A stretch of 64,000 nt of DNA from an uncultured Clostridiaceae bacterium (GTDB lineage: Bacteria; Bacillota; Clostridia; Lachnospirales; Lachnospiraceae), in assembly GCA_902477765.1 (NCBI GenBank), contig CABSIM010000004.1:43491-107490 (forward strand), in the 5' to 3' direction. Below are positions 1-8,652 of this stretch, one piece after another. Every line of letters starts with the position of its first letter. The stretch's first letter is position 1. A program made the position numbers and the translations under genes. The notes under the pieces were generated by a model. It saw only the letters and a program-made list of their open reading frames with translations, was not told where the DNA came from and ran no database searches.

Positions 1-1
1 T

Positions 2-1048
2 TTTTTTGTAATCTCTGTGGTGCTGGGATTTGTGGGGATTGTGCTGAACGACAGAATTCTCACATGGATTCATACGCCGGCGGATGTATTTGAAGATGCG
101 GCTGTGTATCTGGCCATTTATTTTACGGGTCTGCCGTTCCTGTTTATGTATAATGTGCAGGCGTCTGTTTTCAACTCTCTGGGGGATTCCAGGAAACCGC
201 TGTATCTGCTGATTTTTTCTTCGCTTCTCAATATCGCGCTGGATATGATGTTTGTGATCTGGTTCGGTCAGGGAGTACGCGGGGTGGCAGTGGCGACGCT
301 GATTGCCCAGGGGGTTTCCGCAGTGATTTCCTTCCTGCTGCTGATGAAAAAGCTGAGAGGGTATGAAACAGAAGAGAAGTATGCTCTGTATGACAGAGAC
401 ATGATGGTATCCATGGTGAAAATCGCCATTCCGTCCACACTGCAGCAGTCCATTGTCCAGATCGGAATTCTTCTGGTCCAGTCGGTGGTCAACAGTTTCG
501 GATCTTCCATGCTGGCCGGATATTCGGCGGGAATGAAGATAGAATCCCTGAGCATCGTTCCCATGCTGGCCATGGGAAATGCCATGTCCACCTTTACGGC
601 CCAGAACATCGGGGCAGGACAGATAGACAGGGTAAAAGAAGGATATAAGATGTGCTACGTCACGGTTCTCACAGTGGGTGCCGGACTCTGCATCATGTAT
701 CAGCTTCTGGGCGGTTCCTTTGTTTCTTTGTTTCTGGAGGAAGGGACCAGCGAAGCCTATTCCGTAGGACTTTCCTACGTGCATTTCCTGGCATTTTTCT
801 ATTCCTTTATCGGACTCAAGGCCACCACGGACGGTCTTCTGCGGGGGGCCGGGGATGTGGTTGCCTTTACAGCTGCCAATCTGGTAAATCTTTCCATCCG
901 TGTCATTGTGACCAATGTATTTGCACCTGTGTACGGAATTCAGGTGGCCTGGATGGCTGTGCCCATGGGATGGGCCGCCAATTACCTGATTTCCTTCAGC
1001 TGGTACCTGACGGGAAAATGGAAGAGTGTAAAAGTTATAAAAAAATAG
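2..1048 (+). CDS. MATE family efflux transporter, C-terminal part
   Basis: The frame is already open at base 2, before the first possible start (GTG at 17), so the true start lies outside the window and only the last ~348 residues are visible. The protein is a run of hydrophobic helices joined by short charged loops. It carries MATE-type features such as the NSLGDSRKPLY loop, and a second bundle beginning near IPSTLQQSIVQIG with GYSAGMKIESL and TAQNIGAGQ. MATE proteins export drugs or metabolites across the cytoplasmic membrane using a Na+ or H+ gradient; the substrate cannot be read here. The basic tail (KWKSVKVIKK) is a normal cytoplasmic end. A strong hairpin terminator follows, so this is the last gene of its unit. 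Confidence 0.9.
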   Translation, partial: FFVISVVLGFVGIVLNDRILTWIHTPADVFEDAAVYLAIYFTGLPFLFMYNVQASVFNSLGDSRKPLYLLIFSSLLNIALDMMFVIWFGQGVRGVAVATLIAQGVSAVISFLLLMKKLRGYETEEKYALYDRDMMVSMVKIAIPSTLQQSIVQIGILLVQSVVNSFGSSMLAGYSAGMKIESLSIVPMLAMGNAMSTFTAQNIGAGQIDRVKEGYKMCYVTVLTVGAGLCIMYQLLGGSFVSLFLEEGTSEAYSVGLSYVHFLAFFYSFIGLKATTDGLLRGAGDVVAFTAANLVNLSIRVIVTNVFAPVYGIQVAWMAVPMGWAANYLISFSWYLTGKWKSVKVIKK

Positions 1049-1072
1049 GGTATTTTGGATGGTGCATATAAG

Positions 1073-1120
1073 AAAAACCGTACCGCCGCCGGCATCAGCC
1101 GGACAGGCGGTACGGTTTTT
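1073..1120 (+). terminator. Intrinsic terminator after the MATE gene
   Basis: The arms AAACCGTACCGCC and GGCGGTACGGTTT pair perfectly around a GC-rich loop and are followed by a T run. The hairpin lies 25 bases after the MATE stop. It may also stop transcripts of the convergent histidine kinase gene. Confidence 0.9.
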
Positions 1121-1188
1121 TATGTTTTTCTGAGGGATTTTCTGACACATCCGGACAGAGGCACCCGGTTTTCCCCAAGGTCGCAGGA

Positions 1189-3483
1189 TCAGTTTTTAAT
1201 GGGGAAAGTCACTTCGGCTTTGAACAGATCACCGTCAATGGTAATCTGGAAAACACCGCCCTGAAGTTCCGTGAGGTTTTTGGCAATGGAAAGACCGAGA
1301 CCGCTGCCTTCCGTGGTTCTGGACACATCTCCGCGGACAAAACGTTCAGTCAGCTCTTCGGGGCTGATATTCAGAGGAGAAGCGGAAACATTTTTAATGG
1401 AAAAGATCACATGGTCTCCCAGATCCTCGATTCCGATGTAGACTCTGGTATTTTCCATGGCGTACTTGAATGCGTTGTTGTAGAGGTTTTCCAGGACTCT
1501 CCAGAGACGGCGCCCGTCGGCTTCGATGATGATGACCTCGTTGGGAAGCGAACTGACCATTTCCAGATGACGCAGGTCATATTTTTCCTCAAATTCCCCG
1601 TTGGTCTGCTGGACAAGTTCCACAATATCGATATCTGTAATTTCCAGCTTGATATTTCCTGAACTTGCCTTGGATGCCTCCACAAGATCTTCCGTCAGAG
1701 TTTTCAGCCTCTGGGACTTCTGATCCAGAACTTCCAGGTATTTCTGGATTTTCGGATTGTTAATCTGTTCCCGCTTGATCAGATCCACATAATTGATAAT
1801 GGAGGTGAGAGGGGTCTTGATATCATGGGAAACATTGGTGATCAGATCGGCTTTCAGCCGTTCGCTTTTCACCTGTTCCGTGAGAGCGGTTTCAAGACCG
1901 TCACTGATCCGGTTCAGACCTTCGGCAAGCTCCTCTTCAAGACCGGAGAATCTGGAGGTATCCACTTTATAGCTGGTCTCTCCGGAGGCCAGTTTTTCAA
2001 TGGCTTCATGAATTCTGTCCGTCTGGGAAGAGGTGTAATACAGGTAATAGAATACCAGAAGATTTCCTGCTGCCCAGAGGACTGCCAGAGTCAGAAACAG
2101 CAGGGAGCGGAAAATATCATTCCCCAGTTCCAGGAACAGATAGGTTCCGGCAGCGCTGAACAGGATGTTGCACCCCAGAAACAGAAGGAAACCCACCACA
2201 AGCCGGAACTTGAAAGTACACCCGGTCAGGAGCACCGTAAAACGGCTGAGAATGCTGTTGCTCCAGAGAGTCTCTGCTTTATAGCGGCGGACCAGACTGA
2301 AAAAGGTGATAAGGCCGCAGAAATAAAGACTTCCGAACATCACAAGCCGGTTGGCGCGGTCCCAGTAGGACTGAACCACCAGCAGGTGGAGCAGCTTTGA
2401 CACCAGCGGAGCGCCCAGCTGGATGCAGAGAACGGAAACAAACAGCATGATTAACAGCATGACTTCCGTTTTTAGCCTGTCAAAAGGATACAGACGGATG
2501 GTTTTGTCTCCCAGAACTTCATGGCCGGATGCCATGATCAGGAATAAGAAGGTCAGGAGACTTCCGGCAACGCCGATGCCCACCAGATACATTCCTTTTA
2601 CAAACGAGTCCAGAGAGTTATTATAGGACGTCACTGCCTTGGCATAGTCGTCATTGGCCTTGTAGGTGGTATCCAGTCCCACAACAATGTAATAGTTGGA
2701 GCTGTTGTAGGGGTTGTTCTTGGTCAGAAGAGCCGGGATGCTGGGAAACGTGGAGTCAAAGTTGGTATTGACGCTCAGGTCACTGGAATCTCCGGAAAAA
2801 TAGATATATTTTCCCATGGACATCATGTCTTCCACGGACATCTCGGGTGCGTTGGTGTGGATCTCATAAAGAGCCGGATTCTTGGAATAATATGCCACCC
2901 GGAAATAAAAATTGGTGAAATCCGTCATGAGCCTGGAATAAATGGAATAATAGGATGAAAAACGGCTGAGGATTTCATAGGTCAGTTCCGGCAGTGTGGA
3001 ATAGGCCTGATCCGGACCGGACAGTTCTTCTTCCGACTGATAGCATCTCCAGCGGACATAGAGCTGCTGGTTATCCTCTTCCGTCAGTTCTTCCGGACCG
3101 CCTTTCAGCACATAATTGTCATTTTCATCCATATAGTAGCCCAGGGATTTCCCGTAGGTTATGATGTCATTCAGGGTATAGCTGCTTTCCCCGCCCGGCC
3201 CCGAGGTGACTTCCAGCACCACCTTGGTGTAATCCACGGCACCGTTGGTTTCAAAGATCTCCTGATAATTGATATAGTCAAAGATACTGGTGATATCGGT
3301 CTGGACCTTTTTGTTGAAGTCCGGAGACTGCTCGAAACTTTCATCATTGATCCATTCAAGACCTCTTCCGTAATTGCTGTTGAGGTACATAAAACCGATT
3401 CCCAGCAGGGTAATGCAGGCAAAGATCACATGGAGGAAGGCAGAAAACCGTTTGATAAATGAAGTCGTGGAACTCTGTTTCAT
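1189..3483 (-). CDS. Sensor histidine kinase with multi-spanning membrane domain
   Basis: 764 residues. TM1 lies near 14-36, followed by a ~260-residue extracytoplasmic sensor domain. Several more membrane helices follow (about 297-320, 338-357, 383-400, 427-452 and 458-485), which is more than the usual two. The cytoplasmic part has a HAMP-like linker and an H box (VSHDIKTPL, predicted phospho-acceptor His553). It also has an N box ENLYNNAFKYA near 665 and a G box GSGLGL near 726. The gene starts 12 bases after the response regulator, so the two form one operon and surely one two-component system. The domain layout resembles Clostridia kinases loosely called VanS-like. The signal sensed is unknown; the large outer domain matches nothing I can name. 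Confidence 0.92.
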   Translation of the reverse strand: MKQSSTTSFIKRFSAFLHVIFACITLLGIGFMYLNSNYGRGLEWINDESFEQSPDFNKKVQTDITSIFDYINYQEIFETNGAVDYTKVVLEVTSGPGGESSYTLNDIITYGKSLGYYMDENDNYVLKGGPEELTEEDNQQLYVRWRCYQSEEELSGPDQAYSTLPELTYEILSRFSSYYSIYSRLMTDFTNFYFRVAYYSKNPALYEIHTNAPEMSVEDMMSMGKYIYFSGDSSDLSVNTNFDSTFPSIPALLTKNNPYNSSNYYIVVGLDTTYKANDDYAKAVTSYNNSLDSFVKGMYLVGIGVAGSLLTFLFLIMASGHEVLGDKTIRLYPFDRLKTEVMLLIMLFVSVLCIQLGAPLVSKLLHLLVVQSYWDRANRLVMFGSLYFCGLITFFSLVRRYKAETLWSNSILSRFTVLLTGCTFKFRLVVGFLLFLGCNILFSAAGTYLFLELGNDIFRSLLFLTLAVLWAAGNLLVFYYLYYTSSQTDRIHEAIEKLASGETSYKVDTSRFSGLEEELAEGLNRISDGLETALTEQVKSERLKADLITNVSHDIKTPLTSIINYVDLIKREQINNPKIQKYLEVLDQKSQRLKTLTEDLVEASKASSGNIKLEITDIDIVELVQQTNGEFEEKYDLRHLEMVSSLPNEVIIIEADGRRLWRVLENLYNNAFKYAMENTRVYIGIEDLGDHVIFSIKNVSASPLNISPEELTERFVRGDVSRTTEGSGLGLSIAKNLTELQGGVFQITIDGDLFKAEVTFPIKN

Positions 3484-3495
3484 CCGGCTGCTCCT

Positions 3496-4194
3496 TTACT
3501 GCTGCTTTTCAATTTTATAGCCTACGCCCCAGACCACTTTAAGATATCTGGGTTCACGGGGGTTGATCTCTATTTTTTCCCGGATATGGCGGATGTGGAC
3601 GGCCACCGTATTGTCGGCACCGATGGCGTCTTCATTCCAGATTTCTTCATAGATCTGGTCGATGGAAAAAACTTTTCCGGCATTCTTCACCAGAAGCAGA
3701 AGAATATTGTATTCAATGGGAGTCAGACGGATCAGTTCGCCGTCCACGGTCACTTCCTTGTTTTCATCGTTGATCTGGAGTCCTCCGCATTTATATACCT
3801 GGGAATTATTCTGCTGGTTCAGATTTCCCAGCTGTGTATACCGGCGCAGCTGGGATTTGACCCGGGCCACAAGTTCCAGCGGGTTAAAGGGTTTTGTTAT
3901 GTAGTCGTCAGCGCCGATGTTGAGGCCGAGAATTTTATCGGTGTCCTCGGATTTGGCTGACAGAATAATGATGGGGATACTGCTGGTTTCGCGCACCTTC
4001 AGGGTGGTCCGGATGCCGTCCAGTCCGGGCATCATCACATCCACGATCATCAGATTCACATCATGAGTTTCCAGAAGTTCCAGAGCCTCATATCCGTCAT
4101 AGGCCTTGATGACATCAAAGCCCTCTCCGGTAAGATAGATATTGATCGCTTCCACGATCTGTTTATCGTCATCACAGACGAGAATTGTTTGCAT
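3496..4194 (-). CDS. OmpR/PhoB-family response regulator
   Basis: 232 residues. The receiver domain has the acidic pocket DDD at 8-10, phospho-acceptor Asp52 (IVDVMMPGLDG) and Lys101 (ITKPF). The C-terminal winged helix, about 130-230, ends with VWGVGYKIE, typical of OmpR/PhoB DNA-binding domains. It is the first gene of the operon with the histidine kinase. An extended -10 on the minus strand sits inside an inverted repeat about 95 bases upstream of the start, which could be a self-regulatory site. The target genes are not known; the Pho-box-like repeats at 36141-36179 are of a type this family can bind. Confidence 0.93.
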   Translation of the reverse strand: MQTILVCDDDKQIVEAINIYLTGEGFDVIKAYDGYEALELLETHDVNLMIVDVMMPGLDGIRTTLKVRETSSIPIIILSAKSEDTDKILGLNIGADDYITKPFNPLELVARVKSQLRRYTQLGNLNQQNNSQVYKCGGLQINDENKEVTVDGELIRLTPIEYNILLLLVKNAGKVFSIDQIYEEIWNEDAIGADNTVAVHIRHIREKIEINPREPRYLKVVWGVGYKIEKQQ

Positions 4195-4268
4195 ATGCCT
4201 AACCTCCTTGCACGGGGATGCCGGCGTTTATCCAGATGTGTTCATATGTGCCGGTTCATAATGGTAAA

Positions 4269-4316
4269 AATACGCTCATCACGCTAAGTATAGCACAAAA
4301 GCGTGATGAACGTATT
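4269..4316 (-). promoter_or_regulatory. Inverted repeat: terminator of glgB with the regulator promoter in its loop
   Basis: Arms TCATCACGCT (4276-4285) and AGCGTGATGA (4300-4309) are extended by AATACG (4269-4274) and CGTATT (4311-4316). Read on the minus strand the hairpin ends in a T run, so it can terminate glgB transcripts. Its loop holds an extended -10, TGC plus TATACT (4287-4292 on the minus strand), correctly placed to start the response-regulator transcript. It could also be an operator. Confidence 0.65.
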
Positions 4317-4353
4317 AAATTTTCCTGACGATTCTCAAAAATCACAGGAGGAG

Positions 4354-6306
4354 TCAGCTGAAACGAAATACGGCGGCGCCATAGGCCGGCAGCGGGTAAG
4401 CGAAGGAATATGGCTGTCCGTCACATTCCTTTTTCACGGCACGGAAAGATGGGGCGTGATCCCCTCGTCTCCAGAGCCCGTGCCCGGTGTCCAGAATCAG
4501 GGTGTAGTTTCCGGACTTGGGTACGCCGACACGGTAATCACTTCTCTCCATGGGAGTGAAATTACAGATGAACAGCAGATTCTTTTTCCCGGTTTCATCC
4601 CGGCGGATGAAACTGAAGATACTGCGGTCCCCGTCATTGGCATTGATCCACTGGAAACCGCTCCAGTCATTGTCCAGCCGGTAAAGGGCCGGATACTTTT
4701 TATAGATATGGAGCAGGTCGCTGTAATAGTTCTGGAGATCTTTATGGAGCGGTTCATCTGCCAGATACCAGTCCAGGGACACGTTTTCGTCCCATTCATG
4801 GAACTGACCGAAATCCTGTCCCATAAACAGCAGCTTCTTGCCAGGATGTCCCATCATAAAGGTATATCCCACCTTCAGATTGGCAAATTTATCCTCATAG
4901 ATTCCCGGCATTTTATTGATCATGGAACATTTCAGATGAACCACCTCATCATGGGACAGAACCAGAATGAAATTTTCACTGGCAGCATAGGTGATGCCGA
5001 AGGTCATCTTGTTGTGGTTGTATTTCCGGAAATAAGGATCCAGCTTCATGTATTCCAGAAAATCATGCATCCATCCCATATTCCATTTGAATGTAAAGCC
5101 CAGCCCTCCGTCTTCGGGTTTTGCGGTGACTCCCGGCCAGGCGGTGGATTCCTCGGCGATCATGACGGCGCCTGTCATATGGCCGGTGAGGACGCTGTTC
5201 AGATGACGGAAAAATTCGATGGCTTCCAGGTTCTTGTTTTCTCCGTACTGGTTGGGAACCCAGTTCCCATTCTGGCGGCCGTAGTCCAGATACAGCATGG
5301 ATGCCACTGCGTCCACGCGGAGACCGTCCACATGAAATTTTTCCACCCAGTACATGGCATTGGCGATCAGGAAATTTTTGACTTCATTCTTTCCGTAGTC
5401 AAAGACTTTGGTTCCCCAGTCCGGATGCTCTCCTTTGCGGGGATCCGCATATTCATAAAGGGCTTCTCCGTCAAAGTCGGCAAGACCGTGGGCATCCCGC
5501 GGGAAATGGGCAGGAACCCAGTCCAGAATAACGCCGATGCCTTTTTTATGCATATAGTTCACAAAGTACATGAAATCCTGGGGATCTCCATAGCGGGAAG
5601 TGGGGGCATAATAGCCGGTGACCTGATAACCCCAGGAGGCATCCAGGGGATGCTCGGCAATTCCCATCAGTTCCACGTGAGTGTATCCCATTTTCAGAAC
5701 GTAGTCAGCCAGTTCCGCAGCTGCCTCCCGATAGGTGTAGAACCCGTCTTTTTCCTTCCGGTCAGCTCTTTTCCAGGAACCGATATGTACTTCATAGATG
5801 GCGTAAGGTGTTTTCTGGGGATCGGAAGTTTTCCGCGCGGTCATCCAGGCATCATCATCCCAGCGGAAGCCGGAAAGATCCGTGGTAACGGAAGCTGTAC
5901 CCGGACGGAACTCGCCGCGGAATGCATAGGGATCCGCTTTGAAAAGGATTTTTCCCTCCCGGGTGGTGATTGCATATTTATAGAGCTCTCCGGTTCCCAG
6001 ACCGGGAATGAATGCTTCATAAATCCCGGAGGTTTCCAGCGGCTTCATGGGAGAAGCGTCCGGATCCCAGCTGTTGAAATCACCCACAACGCTGACTGCT
6101 TCTGCATGAGGAGCCCAGACAGCAAAATACATACCGGTCCGGCCTCTGTAGGTTTTCGGATGCGCTCCCAGCTTTTCATAAATTTCGTAGTGCGTTCCCT
6201 GTCCGAACAGATATCGGTCCAGTTCCGAAATAAATCCGGTTCCGACCCGTTTTTTCCTGGATCTGCCGGCAGAAGACGGGGTTTCTGAATTCTGTTTTGC
6301 CTTCAT
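4354..6306 (-). CDS. glgB: 1,4-alpha-glucan branching enzyme
   Basis: 650 residues, close to the usual GlgB length. The enzyme cuts an alpha-1,4 glucan chain and rejoins it as an alpha-1,6 branch during glycogen synthesis. After a basic N-terminal tail comes a CBM48 early-set domain (GMYFAVWAPHAEAVSVVGDFNSW). The GH13 barrel follows, with the nucleophile in GLRVDAVAS (Asp332), the acid/base Glu in IAEESTAWPG (385/386) and LSHDEVVHLK. A C-terminal beta domain closes the protein. Its start lies 2 bases after the stop of the amylase gene, so the two are translated together. glgC/glgD lie 44 kb away. Confidence 0.96.
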   Translation of the reverse strand: MKAKQNSETPSSAGRSRKKRVGTGFISELDRYLFGQGTHYEIYEKLGAHPKTYRGRTGMYFAVWAPHAEAVSVVGDFNSWDPDASPMKPLETSGIYEAFIPGLGTGELYKYAITTREGKILFKADPYAFRGEFRPGTASVTTDLSGFRWDDDAWMTARKTSDPQKTPYAIYEVHIGSWKRADRKEKDGFYTYREAAAELADYVLKMGYTHVELMGIAEHPLDASWGYQVTGYYAPTSRYGDPQDFMYFVNYMHKKGIGVILDWVPAHFPRDAHGLADFDGEALYEYADPRKGEHPDWGTKVFDYGKNEVKNFLIANAMYWVEKFHVDGLRVDAVASMLYLDYGRQNGNWVPNQYGENKNLEAIEFFRHLNSVLTGHMTGAVMIAEESTAWPGVTAKPEDGGLGFTFKWNMGWMHDFLEYMKLDPYFRKYNHNKMTFGITYAASENFILVLSHDEVVHLKCSMINKMPGIYEDKFANLKVGYTFMMGHPGKKLLFMGQDFGQFHEWDENVSLDWYLADEPLHKDLQNYYSDLLHIYKKYPALYRLDNDWSGFQWINANDGDRSIFSFIRRDETGKKNLLFICNFTPMERSDYRVGVPKSGNYTLILDTGHGLWRRGDHAPSFRAVKKECDGQPYSFAYPLPAYGAAVFRFS

Positions 6307-6308
6307 AG

Positions 6309-7652
6309 TTACTCCTCCACAATTTGATAGATATCTCCGCCGTTGGCCGGCAGAGTAATATGAAATCTGCCGTTTTCCGCGGCAGCAGATGCTGAATGGA
6401 AAAGACTGACAGCCCGGGCAGCCGGAGATACATCCCTCGGAAGCCGGATATCCAGGTCGGCCGGGGCTGAATCATTGTTTACGGCCGACAGAATCAGACT
6501 GGTTTCACCTTTCCGCGCAAACGCATACTGGCGGTTTGTAAGAAGAAGTTCTTCATAGGTACCGTTGTGGAAGGCGTCATAGGTGCCATGGATTTCAGCC
6601 AGTCGGGCAATGTGGTCTGTGAGCGGCTGATGGAGACCGGGTTCCTGGCTGATGGAAACCGCCGGACGAAGAGCTTCATCAGACGAAGAAGTGCGCATGC
6701 CTTCCATGGCCCACTCACTTCCGTAATAAACGGAAGGGATTCCGGGAAGTGTGAACAGAAGCTGATGAACCGGGAACAGATGGGCTCTTTCATTAAGCTT
6801 GCTGGCGATCCGGTTTTCGTCATGGTTGTCCACAAAGGTATAGAGAGACCGGCCCACAGCTTCCAGGCGTCTGACATTATGGGCAATCTCAAAGTAATTA
6901 TGGTCATTATGGCCTGAGTAAAGAGCTTTGTGCAGCTCATAGTTGGTGACGGAATGGAGCATGTCCGGACGGACGAAACGGGAATAGTCACCGTGAATGA
7001 CTTCGCCCATAAGCCAGAAATCCGGCTTCAGGGATTCCGTGTACTGCCTCAGTTCCCGCATGAAGTCAGAATCCAGAACATTGGCGCAGTCCAGGCGGAT
7101 TCCGTCGATATGGAACTGCTCAGTCCAGAAACGGACCACGTGAAACAGATACTCTTTTACCCGGGGATTTTTCAGATTCAGGCAGGGAAGTTCGAAATGA
7201 CCCTGCCATGCCTCATAACCGAACGGATCTCCCAGGGGACTGCCCCAGCCGAAACTGACACCGCGGTACCAGTCACGGAAAGGAGAGGCTTCGCGGTTTT
7301 TCTGAATATCGGCAAAAGCATGGAATTCCCGTCCTGTATGGTTGAAGACTCCATCCACGACCACGCGGATTCCGTTTTCGTGACACAGGTCCGTAAATTC
7401 TCTGAAATCGTCATTGGTGCCGAGTCTCCGGTCCACGGTCAGATAATCTCTGGTATCATAACCATGGCCCGAAGACTCAAACAGAGGCCCGATATAAAGG
7501 GCGGTCATATTCATTGCCTTCAGATGAGGGATCCACTGGAACAGTTCCCGGAATCTGGAGGCAGGAGCCGTTTCGTGATTGGATTTGGGGGCGCCTGTGA
7601 GCCCCAGAGGATACATGTGGTAAAAAACAGCCTGTTCATACCAGGTGTGCAT
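6309..7652 (-). CDS. GH13 alpha-amylase-family glycosidase (maltodextrin-type)
   Basis: 447 residues without a signal peptide, so cytoplasmic. The GH13 regions are present: GVFNHTG, GIRLDCANV (nucleophile Asp188), WLMGEVIHGD (acid/base Glu217) and FVDNHDENR (Asp278). A short C-terminal beta domain follows. It lacks the N-terminal domain of neopullulanase-type enzymes and looks like a compact maltodextrin- or glycogen-trimming hydrolase. It lies directly between a DUF2508 gene (4 bases upstream) and glgB (2 bases downstream), which supports a role in glycogen or maltodextrin turnover. Its exact substrate cannot be fixed from sequence alone. Confidence 0.9.
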   Translation of the reverse strand: MHTWYEQAVFYHMYPLGLTGAPKSNHETAPASRFRELFQWIPHLKAMNMTALYIGPLFESSGHGYDTRDYLTVDRRLGTNDDFREFTDLCHENGIRVVVDGVFNHTGREFHAFADIQKNREASPFRDWYRGVSFGWGSPLGDPFGYEAWQGHFELPCLNLKNPRVKEYLFHVVRFWTEQFHIDGIRLDCANVLDSDFMRELRQYTESLKPDFWLMGEVIHGDYSRFVRPDMLHSVTNYELHKALYSGHNDHNYFEIAHNVRRLEAVGRSLYTFVDNHDENRIASKLNERAHLFPVHQLLFTLPGIPSVYYGSEWAMEGMRTSSSDEALRPAVSISQEPGLHQPLTDHIARLAEIHGTYDAFHNGTYEELLLTNRQYAFARKGETSLILSAVNNDSAPADLDIRLPRDVSPAARAVSLFHSASAAAENGRFHITLPANGGDIYQIVEE

Positions 7653-7656
7653 GAAG

Positions 7657-7890
7657 TCATACCTCCTGTAATTCCCGCTTTTTCAGGCTGCGGAGAAGAA
7701 ACTGATAGCGCAGCTGGGCGGCATTCAGCTCAAAAATATAACAGTCAATGAGAGTCGGATCGATGACATGTTCAAAATGATTCTGAGCTGCCAGGATGGC
7801 GCCCTTGCTCAGTTCGATCTGCCGTTTCAGCTCCCGCATATCCCTTTGCCGGGCCTGTTTCAAAGCGGTTTGTTTTTTCCTGAAAATCAT
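7657..7890 (-). CDS. DUF2508 (YaaL-like) small protein
   Basis: 77 residues, basic at both ends and highly helical. The pattern of an N-terminal KQIE segment, a central DPTLIDCYIFELNAAQLRYQFLLR segment and a basic tail fits the DUF2508/YaaL family of small cytoplasmic proteins of unknown function. In other Firmicutes the family lies beside recR; here it sits between an ArsR regulator and the glycogen genes. There is no clear link to glycogen beyond operon position. Confidence 0.75.
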   Translation of the reverse strand: MIFRKKQTALKQARQRDMRELKRQIELSKGAILAAQNHFEHVIDPTLIDCYIFELNAAQLRYQFLLRSLKKRELQEV

Positions 7891-7947
7891 ACTGCCACAC
7901 TCCTTGTATTTTTTAATGGTAGTATCGGCAGAGATTTTACAGGATAT

Positions 7948-8286
7948 TCATTTACTGGAATTTTTCAGAAGCTCATTGCCCAGACCGATCAGTCTGGTGA
8001 TGGCACGGTTGCTGGTGAGATAATAAAAATTGCATACCCCTTTCCTGCAGACATCGATCAGGCCGGCCTCTTTCAGAATTTTCAGATGGTGAGATACAGC
8101 CGGCCGGGACAGACTGGTCTGTTCCGTGATCTCTTTTACATTCAGGCCGGGGGTATCGGTTCCGTTTCTTTTCCGGCTCACTTCATAGAGGCAGCGGATG
8201 ATGGACAGCCGCGTTTCATCGCCGAGAGCGATAAAGAGGGGAACACATTCGGAGAAATAGTCGCCCAGTGGTCTTTCTTCTGCCAT
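7948..8286 (-). CDS. ArsR-family winged-helix repressor
   Basis: 112 residues from the ATG at 8286, which is preceded by an AAAGGAGG site; the longer frame reaching to 8391 runs through the promoter and is unlikely. The core LFIALGDETRLSIIRCL and recognition helix LSRPAVSHHLKILKEAGLI are typical of ArsR/SmtB regulators. No clear metal-binding cysteine pair is visible in the recognition helix, so it may sense something other than a metal. It is first in an apparent operon with the DUF2508 protein, the amylase and GlgB and could control glycogen turnover. Confidence 0.88.
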   Translation of the reverse strand: MAEERPLGDYFSECVPLFIALGDETRLSIIRCLYEVSRKRNGTDTPGLNVKEITEQTSLSRPAVSHHLKILKEAGLIDVCRKGVCNFYYLTSNRAITRLIGLGNELLKNSSK

Positions 8287-8323
8287 GAAAGCCTCCTTTG
8301 GTTTAAAAATATGAACTGATTGT

Positions 8324-8352
8324 ATTCTAGCATTATTCGGGAAATCAGTCAA
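8324..8352 (-). promoter_or_regulatory. Sigma-70-type promoter of the ArsR/glycogen operon
   Basis: On the minus strand TTGACT (8347-8352) and TAGAAT (8324-8329) are 17 bases apart, 38 bases before the ArsR start. A second possible pair begins with TTGACA further upstream. Confidence 0.7.
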
Positions 8353-8447
8353 TGGATTGTTACTATTTCCTGTGAAAATCCATGTCAACATAAATATTTT
8401 TGTGCAAAATATCTGAAAATCCGGGGCCTGTTTTTACGGATCGAAGA

Positions 8448-8476
8448 TTGACTTTCCATGCAGGATCCGCCATAAT
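8448..8476 (+). promoter_or_regulatory. Promoter of the Tad locus
   Basis: TTGACT (8448-8453) and CATAAT (8471-8476) have a 17-base spacer. The transcript would start near 8483 and have a ~170-base untranslated leader before the first Tad gene. The stretch between the ArsR gene and the Tad genes otherwise holds only the divergent promoter and the leader hairpins. Confidence 0.7.
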
Positions 8477-8489
8477 AGGGACACATTCA

Positions 8490-8625
8490 GAAATGAGTTC
8501 TTCATTTCATGATCATTCCGGCACATTTGCCGGCCCTGCCCGAATCGGGCAAAAATCCATTGCTGCTCAATCATACAGACAGTTCCGGGACGGATCTCTG
8601 CAAGCTGCGTCTCTGAACACAGAGA
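8490..8625 (+). promoter_or_regulatory. Structured 5' leader of the Tad operon
   Basis: Four perfect hairpins follow one another: GAAATGA/TCATTTC (8490-8508), CCGGCA/TGCCGG (8518-8533), TGCCCG/CGGGCA followed by AAAA (8537-8551) and TCTCTG/CAGAGA with an AACA loop (8610-8625). I do not recognise a known riboswitch; the c-di-GMP-I core was looked for and not found. The third hairpin is a weak terminator candidate. Confidence 0.5.
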
Positions 8626-8652
8626 ACGTATGGGAAGAAAGGATGTGGTCTT

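Noticed and set aside
4303..6288. 661-residue plus-strand open frame
   Set aside because: It lies antisense across glgB, whose motifs and length are complete; the plus-strand product is His/Gly/Phe-rich with no domain, typical of a shadow frame.
8483..8652. c-di-GMP riboswitch before the Tad genes
   Set aside because: Tad operons are plausible targets, but the conserved core of the GEMM-I class is not present and I cannot assign the hairpins to GEMM-II.
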